Source of the DNA: Croceibacterium_A sp035626815
Lineage (GTDB): Bacteria > Pseudomonadota > Alphaproteobacteria > Sphingomonadales > Sphingomonadaceae
Direction of reading: 5' to 3'
NCBI GenBank assembly: GCA_035626815.1
Contig: DASPMY010000038.1
Coordinates: forward strand, 62,001 to 126,000
DNA length: 64,000 bases
The translations under genes and the position numbers were made by a program. Of this stretch, positions 1-8,298 are shown piece by piece. The notes under the pieces are model-generated. The model was not told where the DNA came from. It made no database searches and was given only the letters and a program-made list of their open reading frames with translations. How positions within the stretch are numbered: the first letter of the stretch is position 1; every line of letters begins with the position of its first letter.

Positions 1-1316
1 GCATTCGCGCCTACATGCGCCAGCACCAGTACGCCAACACCACCAGCGACGACTTGTGGCGCGCGGTCGAGCAGGCCGGCGCCGACGGGCTGAGCCGGAT
101 CGCCCATGACTTCACGCTGCAGCCCGGCGTGCCACTGGTCCACGCGCAAGCCGAATGCCGCGACGGGCGGACCGAGCTGGCGGTGACGCAAGGCGAGTTC
201 AGCCGCGACCGCAAGGTCCAGGTCACCGAAAGCCCGCAGCGCTGGCGCGTGCCGCTGCTGGTCCAGGCCGGGGACGCGGCGCCGGTGCGGCACGTCCTCG
301 AAGGCAGCGCGGTGCTGCGGCTGCCGGGCTGCGGCCCGGTGATCGTCAACGGCGGCCAGCTGGGCTATTTCCGCACGCTTTACTCGCCGGCGATGGCCGC
401 CGAGCTGGCCCGGGCCCTGCCGGGCTTCGCCGCCATCGACCAGCTCGGCCTGCTGCGGGACAGCTTCGCGCTGGCCGAGGCGGACTACCAGCCGCTCGCG
501 CCGGCGCTGGCGATGCTCACCGCCATCCCGGGCAACGCCAATCCGGTCGTGGCGCAAGGGGCCATCGCGCGCTGGGCCGCGCTGCATGGGGTGGCCACCG
601 ACGACGACCGCCCGCGCGTCGCCGCTCTGGCGCGCGAGCGCTGGCTGCCCCGCTTGCGCGAGCTCGGTTACGAGCCGAAGCCGAGCGACACGCTGGCCGA
701 CGCCAACTTGCGCTCCGACCTGATCTCCACGCTCGGCAACATGGGCGACGAGACCGTGGCGGGCGAGGCCCGCCGCCGCTTCGCCGCGCTCGCCGCCGAT
801 CCGCGCGCGCTCGACGGCCCGCTCAAGACGACGTGGCTCGCGGTCGCCGCGCGCAACGCCACCGCGGCGGAGTGGGAGCGGCTGCTCGAGCTCGCCCGCA
901 CCTCGTCGAGCACGGTCGAGCGGCAGGCCTATTTCCAGCTGCTCGGCGCGGCGCAGGATCCGGCGCTGGCGCGGCGGGCGCTCGACTTCGCGCTAACCGG
1001 CGAGGCGGGCACGACCAGCGCCAACGTGATGACCGCGGTCGCCGCCGAGCACGCCGATCTCGCCTACGACTACGCCATGGCCAATCGGGCGCGCGTCGAG
1101 GGGCTGATCGACACGTTCGGCCAGGCCAGCTTCATCGCCGGGCTCGGCGCCACCTCGCGCGACCCGGCGATGATCGGCAAGCTCGAGCAGCTGCGCGATT
1201 CGGTACCCGCCGACCAGCGGCGCGCGGTCGAGCGGCGCATAGCGGCGCTGCGCCAGCGCCTCGAAAGCGATCCGCGCCTGAGCCGCGAACTCGCCGCCTG
1301 GCTGGCGGCGCGGTAA
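1..1316 (+). CDS. M1 family aminopeptidase, C-terminal part (5' truncated by window edge)
   Basis: This is the C-terminal ~437 codons of a zinc aminopeptidase; reading continues in frame to the left edge (codons from position 3), so the Met at 15 is internal and the catalytic HEXXH domain lies outside the window. The visible part matches the ERAP1-like C-terminal domain: a beta-sandwich segment with 'GPVIVNGGQLGYFRTLY' at about residues 108-124, then a long array of alpha-helical hairpins to the end. M1 enzymes of this type trim N-terminal residues from peptides, either in the cytoplasm or, when a signal peptide is present, in the periplasm; the missing N-terminus prevents a choice. The gene is convergent with the HerA-like ATPase, 4 bp away. 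Confidence 0.88.
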   Translation, partial: IRAYMRQHQYANTTSDDLWRAVEQAGADGLSRIAHDFTLQPGVPLVHAQAECRDGRTELAVTQGEFSRDRKVQVTESPQRWRVPLLVQAGDAAPVRHVLEGSAVLRLPGCGPVIVNGGQLGYFRTLYSPAMAAELARALPGFAAIDQLGLLRDSFALAEADYQPLAPALAMLTAIPGNANPVVAQGAIARWAALHGVATDDDRPRVAALARERWLPRLRELGYEPKPSDTLADANLRSDLISTLGNMGDETVAGEARRRFAALAADPRALDGPLKTTWLAVAARNATAAEWERLLELARTSSSTVERQAYFQLLGAAQDPALARRALDFALTGEAGTTSANVMTAVAAEHADLAYDYAMANRARVEGLIDTFGQASFIAGLGATSRDPAMIGKLEQLRDSVPADQRRAVERRIAALRQRLESDPRLSRELAAWLAAR

Positions 1317-1320
1317 GCGC

Positions 1321-2895
1321 CTAGCGCATCAACCCGCCGATCAGGTTGCGCACGAAGCGGCCCATGAACGGCCCAGCGAGGTCGGTTGCGATCGACCCCG
1401 CGGCCGAAGTCGCCGCATTGCGCACCGGGTTCGAGCGCGACTTGCGGCCGGTCACCGAGGCGGCGGCGATCGTCGCCGCCGAACCGGCGACCGCGCCCGC
1501 AGCGCGCTTGGCGGCCTTGGTCCAGATGCTCGGGCTCAGCCGCTCGCGCCGGGCGACTTCCTCGCGTCCCACGCGCTCGACCTCGCCGGCGGTCGCCGCG
1601 GCGTCGGCGGCTTTCCGGGCGATCACCTCCTCGGCGCTCTCGCGGTCGACACGGGTGTCGTACTTGCCGGCGAGCGGGCTGAGCGACTGAATGAGCGCCC
1701 GCTCCTTGTCCGTGACCGGGCCCAGCCGCGAGCGCGGTGGCTTGATCAGCGTGCGCTGGACGACCGACGGTGCGCCGTCCTCGCGCAGCGTCGAGACCAG
1801 CGCCTCGCCGGTCCTCAGCTCGGTGATCGCGGTGGCGACGTCGAGCCCCGGATTGATGCGGAAGGTCTCCGCCGCCGCGCGGATCGCCTTCTGGTCGCGC
1901 GGGGTGAACGCCCGCAGCGCGTGCTGGACGCGGTTGCCGAGCTGGCCGGCGACTTCCTCGGGAATGTCGATCGGGTTCTGCGTCACGAAATAGACCCCGA
2001 CCCCCTTCGAGCGGATCAGCCGCACGACCTGCTCGATCTTATCCTGCAGCGCTTGCGGCGCGTCGTCGAACAGCAGGTGCGCCTCGTCGAAGAAGAACAC
2101 CAGCGTCGGCTTCTCCGGGTCACCGACCTCGGGGAGTGCTTCGAACAGCTCGGCCAGCAGCCACAGCAGGAACGTGGCGTAGAGCTTCGGGCTGCGCATC
2201 AGCCGGTCGGCGGCGAGCACGTTGATCACCCCGCGGCCCTGCTCGTCGGTGCGGATCATGTCGCCGATCTCGAGCGCGGGCTCGCCGAAGAACAGCGCCC
2301 CGCCCTGGCTGTCGAGCGACAGCAGCTGGCGCTGGATCGTGCCGACGGTGGCGCGCGCGACGTGGCCGTAGCGGGCGCTCAGCGCTCCGGCGTTCTCGGC
2401 GGTGTGCACCAGCATCGCTTGCAGGTCCTCGAGGTCGAGCAGCAGCAGACCTTCGTCGTCGGCGTAGCGGAAGGCGATGTCGAGCACGCCGGCCTGGGTT
2501 TCGTTGAGTCCGAGCAGCCGGGCCAGCAGCAGCGGGCCCATCTCGGAGACGGTGGTGCGAACCGGATGGCCCTGCTCGCCATAGAGGTCCCAGAACACCA
2601 CCGGGTTGTCGGCATAAGCGTAGTCGCCCATGCCGAGCTCGGCGGCGCGGGCCTCGAGCTTGTCGGCGTTCGGCGCGGCCGGCGAGCCGGGCAGCGCGAT
2701 GCCGGCGAGGTCGCCCTTCACGTCGGCGAGGAACACCGGCACGCCGGCGGCCGAGAAGTCCTCGGCGAGCCCCTGCAGCGTCACCGTCTTGCCGGTCCCG
2801 GTCGCCCCGGCGATCAGCCCGTGGCGGTTGGCGCGGGACAATTCGAGCGTCTGCCGCTCGCCGGTGGCGCCGAGGCCGAGGAAGATGGCCGCCAT
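1321..2895 (-). CDS. HerA-like / DUF853 (YjgR-type) ATPase
   Basis: A 524-residue P-loop ATPase of the DUF853 'helicase HerA-like C-terminal' family. The Walker A motif GATGTGKT lies near residue 30 and the Walker B motif FFFDEAHLLF near residue 260; the arginine-finger and sensor region follows ('VQHALRAFTPRDQKAI'). The last ~120 residues are a family-typical basic, Ala-rich tail with a Gly-rich end. HerA/FtsK-superfamily ATPases act as DNA translocases or membrane-associated motors, but for the YjgR branch the substrate is not established. It is transcribed divergently from pabB, with a 78-bp gap, and convergent with the M1 peptidase. The ATG is the only reasonable start, with the P-loop following at the usual distance. 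Confidence 0.9.
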   Translation of the reverse strand: MAAIFLGLGATGERQTLELSRANRHGLIAGATGTGKTVTLQGLAEDFSAAGVPVFLADVKGDLAGIALPGSPAAPNADKLEARAAELGMGDYAYADNPVVFWDLYGEQGHPVRTTVSEMGPLLLARLLGLNETQAGVLDIAFRYADDEGLLLLDLEDLQAMLVHTAENAGALSARYGHVARATVGTIQRQLLSLDSQGGALFFGEPALEIGDMIRTDEQGRGVINVLAADRLMRSPKLYATFLLWLLAELFEALPEVGDPEKPTLVFFFDEAHLLFDDAPQALQDKIEQVVRLIRSKGVGVYFVTQNPIDIPEEVAGQLGNRVQHALRAFTPRDQKAIRAAAETFRINPGLDVATAITELRTGEALVSTLREDGAPSVVQRTLIKPPRSRLGPVTDKERALIQSLSPLAGKYDTRVDRESAEEVIARKAADAAATAGEVERVGREEVARRERLSPSIWTKAAKRAAGAVAGSAATIAAASVTGRKSRSNPVRNAATSAAGSIATDLAGPFMGRFVRNLIGGLMR

Positions 2896-2973
2896 GCTGT
2901 GCTCCTTCGCTCGCGGGTCTGGCGCGCGGGCAGGCGATAGACAAGGGCCGAATAGGAGTTAGAGCGGGGGCCG

Positions 2974-4773
2974 ATGGCCGAGACCCAGCCCTTCGTCCTG
3001 CTCGACGACGCGCGCGCGGAGGGCGCCAGCGACGCGCAGCTTTTCGAGCACCCGCGCGAGGTGTTCGTCGCCCACCGGCCGGAGGAGGTCCTGCCGGCGC
3101 TCGAGGCGGCCGACGCGGCGCGCGCCGCGACCGGCGGCACGCTCGCCGGCTACCTCGCCTACGAGGCCGGGCTGGCGCTCGAGCCGAAGCTCGCGCCGCG
3201 CGCCGAGACCCGCAGCGGCGCCGCCGGGCCGCTGCTATGGTTCGGCCTGTTCGACGGCGCGAGTGCGATCCCCGCGGCCGAGGTGCCGCGCTGGCTGGCC
3301 GGGCGCGCCGGCGCCGGCCCGGCGTCGATCGGCCCGCTCGAGCCGCAGCTCTCGACCGGGGCCTATCTCGAGGCGTTCGCCACGCTGACCGAGGCGATCC
3401 GCGCCGGCGACATCTACCAGGCCAACCTGACGATCCCGCTCGCCGGGCCCGCGCGCGGCGACCCGCTGGCGATCTACGCCGCGGTCCGCCCGGCCGCGAA
3501 CGCCGGCTACGGCGGGGTCATCTTCGACGGCTCGCACTGGCTGCTCTCGTTCAGCCCGGAGCTTTTCTTCTCGCTCAAGGGCCGCTCGGCCAAGTGCAAG
3601 CCGATGAAGGGTACTCGCCCGCGCGGCCGCGACGACGCCGAGGACCGCGCGCTGGCCGAGGAGCTGGCGGCGAGCGTCAAGGACAAGGCTGAGAACCTGA
3701 TGATCGTCGACCTGATGCGCAACGACCTGAGCCGCGTCGCCGAGGCGGGCAGCGTGCGGGTCGAGGCGCCGTTTGCGGTCGAGACCTACCCGACGCTGCA
3801 CACGATGACGACCACGGTGCGCGCGCGGCTGCAGCAAGGGCGCGGGGCGATCGACATGCTCCGCGCGCTGTTCCCGTGCGGCTCGATCACCGGGACGCCG
3901 AAGATCCGTGCGATGGAGCTGATCGATGCGGTCGAGCGCGACGCGCGCGGGCCGTATTGCGGTGCGATCGGCCGGATCGACGCGAGCGGCGACGCGGCGT
4001 TCAACGTCGCCATCCGGACGATCCGGCTGACCCCGGGCGAGAACCAGCGCCACCACGCGGTGCTCGGCGTCGGCGGGGCCATCGTCGCCGACAGCGACGG
4101 CATGGCCGAATGGCGCGAGGCCCAGGTCAAGGGCGGCTTCGCCCGCGGGGCGGCCGGGGGCTACGACCTGATCGAGACGATGCGCTTCGATCCCGCCGAA
4201 GGCGTCCCGCTGCTCGAGCGGCACCTCGAGCGGATCAAGGCCAGCGCCGCCGAGCTCGGCTTCGCGTTCGACCGCCACGAGACGCGCAACCGCATCCAGG
4301 CGCTGTGCTTCGAGCTCGAGCGCCCCGCGCGGCTGCGCCTGCTGCTGGCGCGCTCGGGCGAGATAACGCTCGAAGCCACGCCGCTGCCCGCCCCGCCCGA
4401 CGGCCCCGCGGAGTGCATCGCGCTGCCGCTGCCCGTCGTCGCGGGAGACTGGCGGCTGCGCCACAAGACCACCGACCGCGGCTTCCACGAGGAAGCGCTG
4501 GCGGTGGCCCAGGGTGGCGGGGCCAGCGAGGCGCTGCTCGTACGCGACGACGGCCTCGTCACCGAGGGCAGCTTCACCAACCTGTTCGTCGAGCGCAGCG
4601 GCCGGCTGCTGACCCCGCCCGCCTCGCTCGGCCTGCTGCCCGGTGTGCTGCGCGCCGATCTGCTCGCCCAGGGCCGCGCGGCCGAAGCCGAGCTGACCCT
4701 CGCCGATCTCGTCGACGGGTTCTTCATCGGCAACGCGCTGCGCGGCCTGCTGCCGGCGAGGCTGAAGGCATGA
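2974..4773 (+). CDS. pabB: Aminodeoxychorismate synthase component I fused to aminodeoxychorismate lyase (PabB-PabC)
   Basis: A 599-residue bifunctional enzyme of folate synthesis. Residues ~1-390 are a chorismate-binding (TrpE/PabB) domain: SPELFF, KPMKGTRPRG, ENLMIVDLMRNDLSR and CGSITGTPKIRAMELI are all recognisable. Residues ~395-599 are a class IV PLP fold like PabC, with the likely Schiff-base lysine in RLRHKTTDRG and the FTNLFVE motif near the end. Together they turn chorismate plus ammonia (from a separate PabA glutaminase, not seen here) into 4-amino-4-deoxychorismate and then p-aminobenzoate and pyruvate. The fusion is known in alphaproteobacteria. The start is ATG 2974. The stop codon overlaps the ATG of the aminotransferase gene (ATGA), so the two are probably translationally coupled. 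Confidence 0.93.
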   Translation: MAETQPFVLLDDARAEGASDAQLFEHPREVFVAHRPEEVLPALEAADAARAATGGTLAGYLAYEAGLALEPKLAPRAETRSGAAGPLLWFGLFDGASAIPAAEVPRWLAGRAGAGPASIGPLEPQLSTGAYLEAFATLTEAIRAGDIYQANLTIPLAGPARGDPLAIYAAVRPAANAGYGGVIFDGSHWLLSFSPELFFSLKGRSAKCKPMKGTRPRGRDDAEDRALAEELAASVKDKAENLMIVDLMRNDLSRVAEAGSVRVEAPFAVETYPTLHTMTTTVRARLQQGRGAIDMLRALFPCGSITGTPKIRAMELIDAVERDARGPYCGAIGRIDASGDAAFNVAIRTIRLTPGENQRHHAVLGVGGAIVADSDGMAEWREAQVKGGFARGAAGGYDLIETMRFDPAEGVPLLERHLERIKASAAELGFAFDRHETRNRIQALCFELERPARLRLLLARSGEITLEATPLPAPPDGPAECIALPLPVVAGDWRLRHKTTDRGFHEEALAVAQGGGASEALLVRDDGLVTEGSFTNLFVERSGRLLTPPASLGLLPGVLRADLLAQGRAAEAELTLADLVDGFFIGNALRGLLPARLKA

Positions 4774-5948
4774 GCCGCGAGCACCTCAGCCCGGCGCTGC
4801 GCCGCATCGCCGCCTCCGGCACCACGGCGATGACCGACCGTGCCACCGCGCTGCGCGAAGCGGGCCGCGACGTGATCTCGCTGTCGGTCGGCGAGCCCGA
4901 CTTCGACACCCCGCTGCACGTCCTCGGCGCCGCGCAGGCGGCGCTCGATGCCGGGCAGACCCGCTATACCCCGGTCACCGGCACGCTGCGGCTGAAGCAG
5001 GCCGCAGCGCTGCATTTCCGCCGCGACCTCGGCATCGATTGCCGGCCCGAGCAGGTCATCGTCACCGCCGGCGGCAAGCAGGCGATCTTCGAGGCGCTCG
5101 CGGCCACGGTCGGCGAGGGCGACGAGGTCATCGTTCCGAGCCCGTGGTGGGTCAGCTACCCGCAGATGGTGCGCTTCGCCGGCGGCAAGGTGGTGCCGTT
5201 GATCACCCACCCGCACCACGGCTTCCGCTTCGATCCCGGCGACCTCGAGGCGCTGATCACCCCCGCCACCCAATGGCTGATTCTCAACAGCCCCGGCAAC
5301 CCGACCGGCGCGGTCTATCCGCGCGAGCTGCTGCAAGGCGTCGCCGAGGTGCTGCGCCGCCACCCGCAAGTGCTGGTGCTGTCGGACGACATCTACGCCC
5401 CGCTCGACTACACCGGCGAGCCGCACGTCTCGCTGTCCGCGCTGTGCCCCGACCTCGGCGACCGCGTGTGCACCGTCTCGGGCGTCTCCAAGAGCCACGC
5501 GATGACCGGCTTCCGGATCGGCGTCGCGACCGGCCCGGCGTGGCTGATCGAGGCAATGGGGCGGCTGCAGTCGAACGCCGCCGGCAACCCGTCGTCGGTC
5601 AGCCAGGCCGCCGCAGTCGCCGCCTTCGAAGGGCCGCAGGACTTCCTCGACGAGTGGCGCGAGCGCTTCCGCCGCCGCCGCGACAAAGTGGTCCAGGCGA
5701 TCCGCGGCGTGCGCGGCCTGTCGACCCCGGTGCCCGACGGCGCGTTCTATTGCTTCGTCGACGCCAAGCCGCTGATGAAGCGGTTCGCCGACGACGACAC
5801 CCGGCTCGCGCTGCACCTGCTCGAGCACGGCGTCGCGGTCGTGGCGGCAAGCGCGTTCGGCGGCCGCGACGGCTTCCGCCTCAGCTTCGCCGCCGACGAG
5901 GCGGTGCTCGAAGAGGCGCTGAAGCGGATAGCGGCGGCGCTGGGATGA
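4770..5948 (+). CDS. Class I/II pyridoxal-phosphate aminotransferase (aspartate/aromatic type)
   Basis: A 392-residue fold-type I aminotransferase. Diagnostic pieces are SVGEPDFDTP near the N-terminus, NSPGNPTGAVYP in the middle, and SGVSKSHAMTGFRIG holding the PLP-binding lysine. This pattern is that of the I-gamma aspartate aminotransferases, which in alphaproteobacteria often also act on prephenate or aromatic keto acids; substrate choice cannot be read here. I chose ATG 4770 because it overlaps the pabBC stop and gives the normal family length; the open frame extends much further upstream only because of high G+C. The 3' end again overlaps the next gene by ATGA. Confidence 0.92.
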   Translation: MSREHLSPALRRIAASGTTAMTDRATALREAGRDVISLSVGEPDFDTPLHVLGAAQAALDAGQTRYTPVTGTLRLKQAAALHFRRDLGIDCRPEQVIVTAGGKQAIFEALAATVGEGDEVIVPSPWWVSYPQMVRFAGGKVVPLITHPHHGFRFDPGDLEALITPATQWLILNSPGNPTGAVYPRELLQGVAEVLRRHPQVLVLSDDIYAPLDYTGEPHVSLSALCPDLGDRVCTVSGVSKSHAMTGFRIGVATGPAWLIEAMGRLQSNAAGNPSSVSQAAAVAAFEGPQDFLDEWRERFRRRRDKVVQAIRGVRGLSTPVPDGAFYCFVDAKPLMKRFADDDTRLALHLLEHGVAVVAASAFGGRDGFRLSFAADEAVLEEALKRIAAALG

Positions 5949-6598
5949 CCGTCGCGATCCTCTACGAGGACGGCGAGGCGCTGGTGATCGACAAGCCGGG
6001 CGGCCTGCCGATGGACCGCCCGCGCGCTGGCGGCCCGTCGCTCGAGGAGCACCTCGACGACTTGCGCCTCGGCTTCCAGCGGCGCCCGGTGCCGGTCCAC
6101 CGGCTCGACGCCGACACCTCGGGCTGCCTGCTGCTGGCGCGCAACCCCAAGGCGCTCAAGCGCTTCGCCGCCGCGTTCGAGGCGCGCCAGGTCGCCAAGC
6201 GCTATCTCGGCATCCTCGCCGGCATCCCCGAGGAGAAGGAAGGCACGGTCGAACTCGCGCTGGCCAAGATCAGCAGCGCGGCCGAGGGCTGGCGGATGAT
6301 CCCGGCGAAGAAGGGCAAGCCGGCGCTGACCGAATGGCGTGTTGTTGCCGAGAGCGGCGGGCGCGCGCTCGTCGAGTTTCGCCCGGTCACCGGCCGCACC
6401 CACCAGCTGCGCGTCCATTCGGCGTCGGGCATCGGCATCCCGCTGCTCGGCGATCCCGTCTACGGCGACGGCAAGGACGCTTGGCGAACGATGCTCCACG
6501 CCGTCGCGCTCGAGGTCGAACGCGATGGCAAAACGCCGATTTCAGCCACGGCCCCTTGGCCGCCCGAGTTCGCGACGCTCGGCTTCGCCGATGGATGA
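5945..6598 (+). CDS. RluA family pseudouridine synthase
   Basis: A 217-residue RNA pseudouridine synthase of the RluA family. The catalytic motif HRLDADTSGCLLLAR lies near residue 55, with the active-site aspartate in it, and the C-terminal GRTHQLRVH motif is present. It lacks an S4 domain, so it resembles the short RluA/TruC type rather than RluC/RluD. Target uridines (23S rRNA or tRNA) cannot be assigned. ATG 5945 overlaps the aminotransferase stop, and the 3' end overlaps the arfB start by 8 bp (ATGGATGA), forming a chain of coupled genes from pabBC to arfB. Confidence 0.92.
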   Translation: MTVAILYEDGEALVIDKPGGLPMDRPRAGGPSLEEHLDDLRLGFQRRPVPVHRLDADTSGCLLLARNPKALKRFAAAFEARQVAKRYLGILAGIPEEKEGTVELALAKISSAAEGWRMIPAKKGKPALTEWRVVAESGGRALVEFRPVTGRTHQLRVHSASGIGIPLLGDPVYGDGKDAWRTMLHAVALEVERDGKTPISATAPWPPEFATLGFADG

Positions 6599-6995
6599 AG
6601 TGACCGCCCGGGCGCTCGCGCTCGCCGAGGAGAGCTTCATCGCCGGCACCGGGCCGGGCGGGCAGAACGTCAACAAGGTCGCAACCGCGGTGCAGCTGCG
6701 GCTCGATGTGTTCGCGCTGCGGCTCGAACCGGCGGTGTTCCAGCGGCTCAAGGCGCTCGCCGGCAGCCGGATGACCGCCAAGGGCGAGATCGTCATCGCC
6801 GCGCGCCGCTTCCGCACCCAGGAGATGAACCGCGAGGACGCCCGCGCGCGGCTCGCGGCGCTCATTGAGCAGGCGCTGGTCGAGCCCAAGAAGCGTGCCA
6901 GGACCCGGGTTAATCGCGTCGGCAAGGAGCAGCGCATCAAGGCCAAGAAGGCGCGCGGCACGGTCAAGGCGAACCGCGGCAAGATCGACTGGTAG
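6591..6995 (+). CDS. arfB: Alternative ribosome-rescue factor ArfB (YaeJ-type peptidyl-tRNA hydrolase)
   Basis: A 134-residue class I release-factor-like protein with only the catalytic domain. The GGQ motif is in GTGPGGQNVNK near residue 20, and the C-terminus is a lysine/arginine-rich tail (KKRARTRVNR..KAKKARGTVKANRGK) of the kind that in ArfB/ICT1 enters the empty mRNA channel of stalled ribosomes. It hydrolyses peptidyl-tRNA on ribosomes lacking a stop codon. The start codon lies inside the end of the RluA-type gene (8-bp overlap). Length and tail agree with the family; confidence is high. Confidence 0.93.
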   Translation: MDEVTARALALAEESFIAGTGPGGQNVNKVATAVQLRLDVFALRLEPAVFQRLKALAGSRMTAKGEIVIAARRFRTQEMNREDARARLAALIEQALVEPKKRARTRVNRVGKEQRIKAKKARGTVKANRGKIDW

Positions 6996-6996
6996 G

Positions 6997-7020
6997 TTGA
7001 CTTTTTGCCTCGGCAGACGC
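6997..7020 (+). promoter_or_regulatory. Probable rpmG promoter element (TTGAC plus T-tract motif)
   Basis: A TTGACTTTTTGCC stretch followed by CGGCAGACGC begins two bases after the arfB stop. A nearly identical block lies upstream of the M23 endopeptidase gene at 59731-59753. TTGACT suits a -35 element, but no good -10 is visible 17 bp later, so the exact promoter layout is uncertain. It would drive rpmG from about 60-90 bp upstream of its ATG. Confidence 0.4.
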
Positions 7021-7108
7021 AAAGGCGCGCCCGGATGGGCGGCGCCGCGCGCCGCCTCTGTTGTTTCGGGCCAAACGCGCCCTGTCAGACTTTTTTGGGA
7101 ATCAGACC

Positions 7109-7276
7109 ATGGCGAAGCCCGCAACCATCAAGATCCGGCTGAACTCGACGGCCGACACCGGGTTCTTCTACGTGACCAAGAAGAACCCCCGCAACACGAC
7201 CGAGAAGATGAGCTTCCGCAAGTACGATCCGGTCGCCAAGAAGCACGTCGAGTTCAAGGAAGGCAAGATCAAGTAG
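7109..7276 (+). CDS. rpmG: 50S ribosomal protein L33
   Basis: A 55-residue ribosomal protein of the large subunit. The sequence TIKIRLNSTADTGFFYVT and the KYDPVAKKHVEFKE ending are typical of proteobacterial L33. It has no zinc-binding CxxC pairs, so it is the zinc-independent ('C-minus') form. ATG 7109 is preceded by a T-rich block and gives the standard length. The gene stands alone, with its own likely promoter at 6997-7020 and a hairpin after the stop at 7293-7316. Confidence 0.97.
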   Translation: MAKPATIKIRLNSTADTGFFYVTKKNPRNTTEKMSFRKYDPVAKKHVEFKEGKIK

Positions 7277-7292
7277 GCCGCACGGCTTACCT

Positions 7293-7316
7293 GAACTTCC
7301 GGGAACGCCCGGGTTC
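7293..7316 (+). terminator. Hairpin after rpmG (possible terminator, no U-tract)
   Basis: GAAC-TT-CCGGG, loop AACG, CCCGG-GTTC: nine base pairs with a 2-nt bulge, 17 nt after the rpmG stop and 37 nt before lolA. No T-tract follows, so termination would have to be partial or Rho-assisted; an mRNA-stabilising hairpin is equally possible. Confidence 0.4.
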
Positions 7317-7353
7317 ACAGCCGGTTCAATGCCCCGTACCTAACCCCGGGAGC

Positions 7354-8019
7354 ATGACCATCTTGCCCAGTCTCATCGTTACCCAGCTGCGCGCCGCAAT
7401 CGCCGGCGCGCTTGCGCTCGCCGTGCCCGCCGCGCTGGCGCTGCCGGCCGCGCCCGCCGCGGCGCAAAGCGGCAACCAGCTCGACGAGGTCGTCGCCGCG
7501 CTGCGCGCGATCACCACGATGACCGCGGACTTCACCCAGACCGACCGCACCGGCCAAAGCGTGCACGGGAAGGTCACACTCAAGCGCCCGGGCCGTATCC
7601 GCTTCGAGTACGAGAAGGGCGTCGACATGCTGATCGTCTCGAACGGCAGCCGTCTCACGTTCGTCGACTACGACGTCAACCAGGTCCAGAGCTGGCCGAT
7701 CGGCAACACCCCGCTCGGCGCATTGCTCGATCCTCGGCGCGACGTGAAGCGCTATGGCAAGCTGATGCCGACCGCCAACCCGAACGTCATCAGCGTCGAG
7801 GTCAAGGACGCCAAGAAGCCCGAATACGGCACTTTCACGATGATCTTCACCCGCAACGCCAGCGCCCCGGGCGGGCTCGAGCTGGCCAGCTGGGTCCAGC
7901 TCGACGCGCAGAACAAGCGCACCACCGTGCGGTTGTCGAACCAGCGTTACGGCATGTCGGTGGCCAACAGCACGTTCACCTATCGCGATCCGCGCCGAAC
8001 GTCCCGTCGCCCGGGTTGA
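7354..8019 (+). CDS. lolA: Outer-membrane lipoprotein carrier protein LolA
   Basis: A 221-residue periplasmic chaperone that takes lipoproteins from the LolCDE ABC transporter and carries them to the outer membrane. It has a signal peptide with a long Ala/Leu core and an AAPAAAQS cleavage region near residue 38. The mature part starts LDEVVAALRAITTMTADFTQTDRTG, a clear LolA start, followed by GRIRFEYEKG and the repeating beta-strands of the half-barrel. The ATG at 7354 gives a normal signal peptide; the frame is open further upstream but without meaning. It lies between rpmG and a probable small RNA with an intrinsic terminator. Confidence 0.93.
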   Translation: MTILPSLIVTQLRAAIAGALALAVPAALALPAAPAAAQSGNQLDEVVAALRAITTMTADFTQTDRTGQSVHGKVTLKRPGRIRFEYEKGVDMLIVSNGSRLTFVDYDVNQVQSWPIGNTPLGALLDPRRDVKRYGKLMPTANPNVISVEVKDAKKPEYGTFTMIFTRNASAPGGLELASWVQLDAQNKRTTVRLSNQRYGMSVANSTFTYRDPRRTSRRPG

Positions 8020-8073
8020 ACGGCTCGCCGCCGAGGCGGGCGGTGGCTGCGACCAACCGCTGCTCACCATTCA

Positions 8074-8102
8074 TTTACCAGCAAGCCGCGAATCCCTAGG
8101 GT
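8074..8102 (+). promoter_or_regulatory. Predicted sigma-70-type promoter of the small RNA
   Basis: TTTACC (8074-8079) and TAGGGT (8097-8102) are separated by exactly 17 bp, in an AT-richer patch of the lolA-xth gap. Transcription would begin near 8108, just before the first hairpin of the predicted RNA. The match to the -35/-10 consensus is only partial. Confidence 0.4.
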
Positions 8103-8107
8103 TTCCG

Positions 8108-8229
8108 GGCATGGCGGTGAGAGGCGGGTTTCCCCCCTGTTGCCCTGGCCTCGCGAGAGTCGCCGCCAAGCAAGCGTGACGAACGCTCAGAGGAACCCCC
8201 GTCCCAATGCCCCCGGGACGGGGGTTTTT
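8108..8229 (+). ncRNA. Candidate small RNA (~120 nt) between lolA and xth
   Basis: The gap can fold into consecutive stems: GGGCA (8107-8111) with TGCCC (8141-8145), TGGC with GCCA around 8146-8168, AGCGT-GACGA-ACGCT around 8173-8188, and a strong terminator at 8194-8229. The first hairpin holds a run of C residues able to act as an anti-Shine-Dalgarno loop, a feature seen in alphaproteobacterial small RNAs. A promoter-like pair precedes it. I could not match it to 4.5S, 6S, tmRNA or RNase P RNA. It could instead be a long structured 3' end of the lolA transcript. Confidence 0.45.
8194..8229 (+). terminator. Strong intrinsic terminator upstream of xth
   Basis: A perfect 12-bp stem, AACCCCCGTCCC with GGGACGGGGGTT, around a 9-nt loop and ending in five T residues. 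This is a textbook Rho-independent terminator. It ends transcription from lolA or from the small-RNA candidate, leaving xth with its own start 70 bp downstream. Confidence 0.9.
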
Positions 8230-8298
8230 CCATGCCTCCCCGTCCGGTCACGCGGGCGGGAACTTGCCGCGCACCCCGCTCATCCCTATCCGGACGCC

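Noticed and set aside
8108..8229. Small RNA as 4.5S SRP RNA
   Set aside because: The conserved GGAAGGAAGCAGCC apical motif is absent.
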